Part shown: one piece after another, positions 58,879 through 64,000 of the stretch
Layout: every line of letters starts with the position of its first letter
Numbering within the stretch: the stretch's first letter is position 1
Assembly (NCBI GenBank): GCA_016778765.1
Contig: JADHOV010000009.1
Span: forward strand, 23,952 to 87,951
From: Paracoccaceae bacterium
Lineage (GTDB): Bacteria > Pseudomonadota > Alphaproteobacteria > Rhodobacterales > Rhodobacteraceae
Direction: 5' to 3'
DNA: 64,000 nucleotides
The notes under the pieces: generated by a model
The model's database searches: none
What the model saw: the letters and a program-made list of their open reading frames with translations, nothing else
Told to the model about the DNA's origin: nothing
Made by a program: the position numbers and the translations under genes

Positions 58879-59696
58879 CCCTGATTGCGTTTTCCCATTG
58901 CGTTGTCATCTTGGAGCTTGCGCGCGGCGCGCTTTGAAATCAACGAGGCGCTGATCACGCCAATGGTGACGATTGCGATCATAATCGTGGATAAGGCGTT
59001 GATTTCTGGGCTTACGCCAAGCCTGACGGCGGAAAATATTTTAATTGGCAATGTGGTGGCCGAAGGGCCGGCAGTGAAAGATGCAATCACCAGATCATCC
59101 AATGACAGGGTGAAGGCCAATAACCACCCTGAAATCACCGCAGGTGCAATGATTGGCAAAGTGACCAAACGGAAGGCTTGAAGCGGGCTGCACCCCAGAT
59201 CAAGCGCGGCTTCTTCGAGCGCGCGATCAAAGCTGGCAAGGCGCGAGGACACGACCACCGATACATAGCACATTGAAAACGTAGTATGCGCCAAGATAAT
59301 TGTGAACACGCCGCGATCCAGCCCGATCCCGATAAACAGCAATAAAAGCGAGAGGCCGGTGATCACTTCTGGCATCACCAAAGGTGCGTAAATCATCCCG
59401 GAAAATAACGTGCGGCCCAAAAACCGGCCGGCGCGGATCAACACATAGGCGGCCAAAGTGCCAAGAATAGTCGCCAAAGTTGAAGAAATTAAACCCACTT
59501 TCAGCGTGACCCAGGCCGCGTCTAAAAACGCTTCATTTTCAAGCAACCGCCCATACCATTTGGTGGAAAACCCCGCCCAAACCGTGACCAGCTTTGAGGC
59601 GTTGAAGGAATAAATCACCAAAATCACCATCGGCAAATATAAAAATGCAAAGCCGAAGGTTAAAGCTGTGGCGTTGAACCAAGTGAACCTTTTCAT
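58875..59696 (-). CDS. potI: Putrescine ABC transporter permease
   Basis: 273 aa, six helices. The permease EAA loop is EEAALDLGCSPLQAFRLVTLP. Overlaps potH by ATGA and the oxidoreductase start. Part of potF-potG-potH-potI. Confidence 0.92.
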   Translation of the reverse strand: MKRFTWFNATALTFGFAFLYLPMVILVIYSFNASKLVTVWAGFSTKWYGRLLENEAFLDAAWVTLKVGLISSTLATILGTLAAYVLIRAGRFLGRTLFSGMIYAPLVMPEVITGLSLLLLFIGIGLDRGVFTIILAHTTFSMCYVSVVVSSRLASFDRALEEAALDLGCSPLQAFRLVTLPIIAPAVISGWLLAFTLSLDDLVIASFTAGPSATTLPIKIFSAVRLGVSPEINALSTIMIAIVTIGVISASLISKRAARKLQDDNAMGKRNQG

Positions 59697-60583
59697 TGTT
59701 CACCCTCGCGTTGTTTCTGCTCATTGCGTTGAAACAGAATAATCGGGATGATTAAGATCAGCAGCAGGATGATCGCCACAGCCGAGGCTACGGGCCAATC
59801 CCGATTTGAGAAAAATTCTTCCCATAAGACCTTGCCGATCATCAAAGTGCGCGAGCCGCCCAATAACGAGGGGATAACAAATTCGCCAAGCGCGGGGATA
59901 AACACCAAAAAACATCCCGCAACAACGCCATTTTTAGATAGCGGCAGCGTGATCAGCCAGAAGGCGCGCAGGCGTGAACATCCCAAATCAATCGCCGCCT
60001 CGAGCAAAGAATTGTCTAATTTTTCCAAACTGGCGTAAATGGGCAGGATCATGAAGGGCAAGTAGGTATAGACAATCCCGATATATACCGCCCAATTGGT
60101 ATTCAGAATGGTCAGCGGGGTTTCGATAAATCCGAGCGCCAGCAACAGCTGGTTGAGCAGGCCTTCGGTGCCCAAAATGCCCATCCACGCATAAACGCGG
60201 ATCAAAAAGCTGGTCCAGAAAGGCAGGATAACCAGCATTAGTAAAGTGGCGCGCCATTCGGTGTTGGCGCGGGCGATTCCATAGGCGATTGGATATCCGA
60301 TCAACAGCGTCAGCGTGGTTGATATGAAAGCGATGCGCAGGCTTGACAGATAGGCTTTCCAATAGAGATCATCCGAGGTTAAAAACACATAGTTTTCAAA
60401 ATCTAACGCCGCCCAAAAGCGCAGAAAACCTTGCCAGCCGGCGTTGAAATCTAGGCGCGGTTTATAGGGGGGGATGGCCAGATCTATATCTGATAGTGAT
60501 ATTTTGAACACGATCAAAAACGGCACGAGGAACAGCGCCACCAGCCATAAATACGGCAGGCAAATCATCGCGAAGCGGCGCAT
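59693..60583 (-). CDS. potH: Putrescine ABC transporter permease
   Basis: 296 aa, six helices. EAA loop LLEAAIDLGCSRLRAFWLITL; GEFVIPSLLGGSRTLMIGKV is the PotH-type exit helix. Partners with PotI. Confidence 0.92.
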   Translation of the reverse strand: MRRFAMICLPYLWLVALFLVPFLIVFKISLSDIDLAIPPYKPRLDFNAGWQGFLRFWAALDFENYVFLTSDDLYWKAYLSSLRIAFISTTLTLLIGYPIAYGIARANTEWRATLLMLVILPFWTSFLIRVYAWMGILGTEGLLNQLLLALGFIETPLTILNTNWAVYIGIVYTYLPFMILPIYASLEKLDNSLLEAAIDLGCSRLRAFWLITLPLSKNGVVAGCFLVFIPALGEFVIPSLLGGSRTLMIGKVLWEEFFSNRDWPVASAVAIILLLILIIPIILFQRNEQKQREGEQ

Positions 60584-60587
60584 CTCT

Positions 60588-61724
60588 CTACCTTTTCAGC
60601 AGCACGCCAGCGCTGCCTTGAAAATACACCCAGACCTTATCCTCCCAGGTCAGCCCGCGCTCAGACAGGCGCTGGGTATTCGCGGTTTGGGCCTTGATAA
60701 TATGGCCTGAAGGCAGCTCGACGTGATAGGTGGAAATATTACCCAAATAGGCAATATCCAGAATTTTACCCTGGTAGCTGTTTTCAGAAGCGGCGGGTTT
60801 TTCTGCTGAAATCCCCACTTTTTCGGGCCGGATCGCAAAATGAATGGTATCATCTGTGCCGAAGCTGGCATCTGAGGGGGCGATGATCGGTGCGTGCTCG
60901 GCATCCCAAACAATTGAAATCTGGCGGTTTTCAGGCTTGGCTGTGCCGCTAATGATATTCACATCGCCAATAAAATCAGCGGTATAAATCGAATTTGGCG
61001 CTTCGTATATTTGCGAAGGCGTGGCCACTTGAACCATTTTGCCTTCATCCATCAGCGCCACGCGCGACGAGACGGTCATTGCTTCTTCTTGATCATGGGT
61101 CACGATCACAAAGGTCGTACCGGTGCGCTCTTGAATATCCATCAATTCAAATTGCGTTTCGCTGCGCAGCTTTTTATCCAGCGCGCCGAGCGGTTCATCG
61201 AGCAAAAGCAATTTTGGCGCTTTTGCCAAAGCGCGTGCCAAGGCCACCCTTTGGCGTTGGCCCCCCGAAATTTGATGCGGTTTCCGATTGGCAAATTTGG
61301 CCAGGCGCGTCAGCCTCAGCATTTCCGCAACCCGCTGCGATATCACCTCTTTGTCGCGCGTCTCGCGCCGCAAGCCAAACGCAATATTCTCCCAAACCGA
61401 CAGATGCGGAAACAGCGCATAGGATTGGAACATCATATTTACAGCGCGTAAATTTGGCGGAATCGGTGAGATATCTTGACCATCCAGAAGAATGGTGCCG
61501 GCGCTGAGCGGTTCAAAGCCCGCAAGCAGCCGCATCAATGTTGTTTTTCCGCATCCTGACGGGCCCAAAAGCGCAAAAAACTCGCGCTCATAAATGCTGA
61601 GATTCAAATTGTCGATGGCGGTAAAATTGCCAAAGCGCTTGCTGACGTTTCGAAACTCGATCAGCGGCTTTGCAGTTGGATCTGCCCAGGGTGCAAATAT
61701 TTGCATTTGGCCATTTGGCGCCAT
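60588..61724 (-). CDS. potG: Putrescine ABC transporter ATP-binding protein
   Basis: 378 aa. Walker A GPSGCGKTTLMRLLAG, signature ISGGQRQRVALARAL, Walker B LLLLDEPLGALDKK, His VTHDQEEAM. C-terminal TOBE domain (FAIRPEKVGI). Four-base gap to potH. Confidence 0.94.
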   Translation of the reverse strand: MAPNGQMQIFAPWADPTAKPLIEFRNVSKRFGNFTAIDNLNLSIYEREFFALLGPSGCGKTTLMRLLAGFEPLSAGTILLDGQDISPIPPNLRAVNMMFQSYALFPHLSVWENIAFGLRRETRDKEVISQRVAEMLRLTRLAKFANRKPHQISGGQRQRVALARALAKAPKLLLLDEPLGALDKKLRSETQFELMDIQERTGTTFVIVTHDQEEAMTVSSRVALMDEGKMVQVATPSQIYEAPNSIYTADFIGDVNIISGTAKPENRQISIVWDAEHAPIIAPSDASFGTDDTIHFAIRPEKVGISAEKPAASENSYQGKILDIAYLGNISTYHVELPSGHIIKAQTANTQRLSERGLTWEDKVWVYFQGSAGVLLKR

Positions 61725-61745
61725 TTAAAAACCCTTTTGGTTTGG

Positions 61746-61777
61746 TTTGGCCCGCGCGCAGATCAGCGCGGGCCAAA
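61746..61777 (-). promoter_or_regulatory. Strong hairpin between potF and potG
   Basis: TTTGGCCCGCGC (61746-61757) pairs perfectly with GCGCGGGCCAAA (61766-61777), a 12-bp stem and 8-base loop just after the potF stop. There is no T-run beyond it, so it probably protects or partially terminates the potF message, giving more binding protein than permease. Confidence 0.75.
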
Positions 61778-61788
61778 TCGGCGTGGTC

Positions 61789-62874
61789 TTAGGTGCCCGA
61801 TTTAATTTTGGTCCACATCCGCGTCACTTGGCGCTGTATTTTTGGCGGATAGGGCCGCGTTGTGAAGAGGTTTTCCAAAGTGGCTGCATCAGGGTAAATC
61901 GCCGGATCACCGATCACATCTTCTTCCAACATGGGCTGTGAGGCGAGATTGCCATTCGCGTAATATACATAGTTAGACGCATCCGCCATATTCTGCGCAT
62001 CCATAATAAAGTTCAGGAATAAATGCGCGCCCTCTACATTGGGGGCATCGACTGGAATGGCCATTTGATCGAACCACATTTGCGCGCCTTCTTTGGCCGC
62101 ATTATACGCGATCTCTACGCCATTTTCGGCCTCGTCTGCACGATCTCGGGCCTGCAAAATATCGCCAGACCAGCCGACGGCCACGCAGATATCACCATTT
62201 GCCAGCGCGTTGATATATTCAGAGCTGTGGAATTTTTTGATATGCGGGCGCACGGCCATAAACACCGCTTCGGCCTGCGCGATGACATCCGGATCATGGC
62301 TGTCAGGGTTTTCGCCCAAATATTGCAGCGCCGCTGGGATCATTTCGGAAGGGGCATCCAAGAAATATACCCCGCAGGCCGCCAATTTGGCCATATTATC
62401 GGCGTTGAACACCAGCTCTAAAGAATCAAGTGGTGCATCCGCGCCTAAAATTTCCTGCACTTTGCCCACATTCACGCCAAGCCCCGTGGTGCCCCACATG
62501 TAGTTGATTGAATAGGCGTTATCGGGATCATATTGTTCGGTGCGCGAAGAGACCACATCCCACATATTGCTGTGGTTTGACAGTTTTGACATATCCAGCT
62601 TCTGGAAGGCACCGGCCACGATCTGGCGCTGCAAAAATGTTCCAGAGGGCACAACTACATCATATCCCGAGCCGCCGGCCAGCATTTTGGTTTCCAGCAC
62701 TTCATTGCTGTCAAACACATCGTAAACCAGTTTCAAGCCTGTTTCGGCCTCAAATTTACTAAGCAGGTTCTCGTCGATATAATCCGACCAGTTATAGACG
62801 CGCACTTCGTCTGCAAAAGCTGCGCTGGCTGTTAGCGTCAGGCCGGCAGCGGCCGCGATAAGATTGAGTTTCAT
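61789..62874 (-). CDS. potF: Putrescine-binding periplasmic protein
   Basis: 361 aa. Signal peptide MKLNLIAAAAGLTLTASAAFA. PotD/PotF core: VRVYNWSDYIDENLLSKFEA, GYDVVVPSGTFLQRQI, and acidic polyamine pocket residues. GGAG before ATG. Operon leader, divergent from the GntR regulator. Confidence 0.94.
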   Translation of the reverse strand: MKLNLIAAAAGLTLTASAAFADEVRVYNWSDYIDENLLSKFEAETGLKLVYDVFDSNEVLETKMLAGGSGYDVVVPSGTFLQRQIVAGAFQKLDMSKLSNHSNMWDVVSSRTEQYDPDNAYSINYMWGTTGLGVNVGKVQEILGADAPLDSLELVFNADNMAKLAACGVYFLDAPSEMIPAALQYLGENPDSHDPDVIAQAEAVFMAVRPHIKKFHSSEYINALANGDICVAVGWSGDILQARDRADEAENGVEIAYNAAKEGAQMWFDQMAIPVDAPNVEGAHLFLNFIMDAQNMADASNYVYYANGNLASQPMLEEDVIGDPAIYPDAATLENLFTTRPYPPKIQRQVTRMWTKIKSGT

Positions 62875-62927
62875 TCTGTGTTTCTCCTGTATAAGGAATG
62901 GGATAAGAGCGATCGCTCTGCATAGCT

Positions 62928-62960
62928 AATCTGATCAAATATTGCCAGACTTGGCAATAT
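62928..62960. promoter_or_regulatory. Palindromes in the potF-gntR gap, candidate operator
   Basis: A perfect 9-bp inverted repeat ATATTGCCA-4-TGGCAATAT covers 62939-62960. It overlaps a 14-base AATNTGATCANATT-like site at 62928-62941 (AATCTGATCAAATA, one end mismatch). This sits upstream of potF and the GntR gene. Binding by the GntR protein is inference. Confidence 0.55.
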
Positions 62961-63043
62961 GTTTATGATTTCATGCGTGTAATGAACTGACAAGCTCTGT
63001 TGATTCATTTGTATTTTTTTGGCGATCGTTTTGGACTATATCG

Positions 63044-63706
63044 ATGATGAACCTAGATAAAACCCTTTCTGCTGCTGCTTTGCCGGTGCATGAAATTGTC
63101 TATCAGGATTTGCGCGCGCTGATTTTATTCGGTGAATTTATTCCCGGTGAAGCGGTGACCATACAAGGGTTGGCGACGCGGCTTTCCGCGGGTCTTACGC
63201 CCGTGCGCGAAGCGATCAGAAGGCTGACTGCGGAAGGCGCGTTGAGCTTTAATGACAATCGGCGGGTCTGCGTACCAACCTTAAGCCTCAAAGATCTGGA
63301 AGATGTATCTTTTGCGCGCCAATTTCTTGAGCCAAAGCTTATTTTTATGGCGGCGCAGCAGGTTACGGCGCAGGATATCACTGCGCTTATCACGCTAGAT
63401 AGCGCGCTTGATCAGGCCATTTTCCGCGGCGATGCGCCGATGTATCTGCGGTTAAATTATCAATTTCATCACCAGCTTTACCAATTGGCGCGGGCTCCGA
63501 TTTTGAGCGCCTTAACCGATGGTTTATGGCTGCGCTTCGGGCCGTCATTGCGCATCGTCTGTGGGCGGCTTGGAACGCTTCATCTGGTGGATCAACATAA
63601 AGAAACATTGCTTGCGCTGAAAGCGGGTGATGCGCAGGCGGCCTCGGATGCGATTTTACAAGATGTTTTGCAGGGGATGGAGCAAATTCGCCTCGGCATT
63701 GCGTAA
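63044..63706 (+). CDS. GntR-family (FCD) transcription regulator
   Basis: 220 aa. Winged-helix: VHEIVYQDLRALILFGEF, GLATRLSAGLTPVREAIRRL, TAEGALSF. The FCD ligand domain carries the metal-type pattern RxxLEP (FARQFLEPKLIF), NYQFHHQLYQLA. Probable regulator of the flanking putrescine genes, ligand possibly a polyamine-derived acid (inference). Confidence 0.88.
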   Translation: MMNLDKTLSAAALPVHEIVYQDLRALILFGEFIPGEAVTIQGLATRLSAGLTPVREAIRRLTAEGALSFNDNRRVCVPTLSLKDLEDVSFARQFLEPKLIFMAAQQVTAQDITALITLDSALDQAIFRGDAPMYLRLNYQFHHQLYQLARAPILSALTDGLWLRFGPSLRIVCGRLGTLHLVDQHKETLLALKAGDAQAASDAILQDVLQGMEQIRLGIA

Positions 63707-63739
63707 AAGCCGTAGATGGTGATTCGATTGACAATAAAT

Positions 63740-63753
63740 AATTTGATCATATT
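63740..63753. promoter_or_regulatory. AATNTGATCANATT-like palindrome before aminotransferase
   Basis: AATTTGATCATATT, a one-mismatch palindrome related to the 62928-62941 site, 57 bases before the right-edge aminotransferase. Sharing suggests one regulator controls both transcripts. Confidence 0.45.
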
Positions 63754-63810
63754 CTGAAAAGGCGCGCGATATTGCGCGCATTCTGCCCCCGCAAAGTCAA
63801 AGGTACCACG

Positions 63811-64000
63811 ATGAATCAATTGACCAATTATTTGCCTACAGATGAATTGCAGAGGCGCAACGCGGCCCATCATATGCAACCATTTTCTGCGCAAAATGAG
63901 CTGTCGGCTCAAGGCGCGCGGGTGATAACCAGCGCCAAAGGTGTCTATATCACTGATTCAGACGGCAACCAGTATCTGGATGCAATGGCGGGGTTATGGT
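63811..64000 (+). CDS. Class III aminotransferase, N-terminal part (cut by window edge)
   Basis: 63 codons visible from ATG 63811 with AAAGGT upstream. HHMQPFSAQNELSAQG, GVYITDSDGNQYLDAMAGLW is the start of SpuC/putrescine- or omega-type aminotransferases. With potFGHI and the PuuB-like gene it suggests putrescine transamination. PLP site is beyond the edge. Confidence 0.85.
   Translation, partial: MNQLTNYLPTDELQRRNAAHHMQPFSAQNELSAQGARVITSAKGVYITDSDGNQYLDAMAGLW

Overview
The window looks like chromosomal DNA of a marine alphaproteobacterium of the Rhodobacteraceae (Roseobacter group). The gene content and order fit this: petP-petR near petABC, serA-serC divergent from serB, bioY-bioN-bioM, a putrescine transport cluster next to a PuuB-like oxidoreductase, an IalB-family protein beside rlmN, and DUF3726. 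The moderate GC content and frequent stop/start overlaps suggest one of the mid-GC pelagic lineages (RCA/Planktomarina-like), but that genus-level guess is inference. No rRNA, tRNA, insertion sequence, prophage or CRISPR array was seen.

Layout. 1-4.9 kb: a signalling island with a cyclase cut by the left edge, a triple-PAS hybrid histidine kinase, a lone receiver and a receiver-cyclase fusion. 4.9-8.6 kb: nitroreductase, proline iminopeptidase, ubiG, and petR/petP. 8.7-12.8 kb: ilvE, then petABC (cytochrome bc1) closed by a clear terminator. 12.9-16.4 kb: a three-gene unit of unknown function (MFS carrier, DUF3726, 566-aa orphan). 16.5-20.4 kb: an ArcB-like hybrid kinase divergent from a LuxR-type response regulator across a 712-bp AT-rich gap with a 22-nt direct repeat. 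20.5-24.8 kb: acyl-CoA ligase and thiolase facing the biotin ECF transporter bioYNM. 25-26.8 kb: two L,D-transpeptidases around a CAP-domain lipoprotein. 26.8-31.8 kb: a 23S rRNA methyltransferase-like gene and two half-size ABC exporters. 31.9-36.5 kb: cca, two NUDIX hydrolases, hslO, and a receiver-PP2C phosphatase facing a small Hpt protein. 37-40.5 kb: ilvA, argG and a multiply frameshifted membrane-protein pseudogene. 40.5-51.5 kb: housekeeping genes (rlmN, ialB-like, asparaginase, rluE, class III aminotransferase, smpB, sseA, aromatic aminotransferase, glpK, trhO, phosphatase). 51.6-55.6 kb: all three serine-biosynthesis genes, with a likely serC-motif leader. 55.6-57.6 kb: msrB, msrA and an EamA exporter. 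57.5-64 kb: putrescine uptake and catabolism, in which the PuuB-like oxidase is broken by one in-frame TAA. It also holds a GntR regulator, palindromic operator candidates and an aminotransferase cut by the right edge.

Main functional themes: phosphorelay and cyclic-nucleotide signalling (three separate loci), respiratory bc1 complex and its regulators, serine biosynthesis as a unit, biotin/acyl-CoA metabolism, and polyamine uptake. The most unusual items are the uncharacterised 14-16 kb operon, the biotin transporter next to a yhfT/yhfS-like pair, the AT-rich repeat region, two pseudogenes at different stages of decay, and the palindromes in the putrescine locus.
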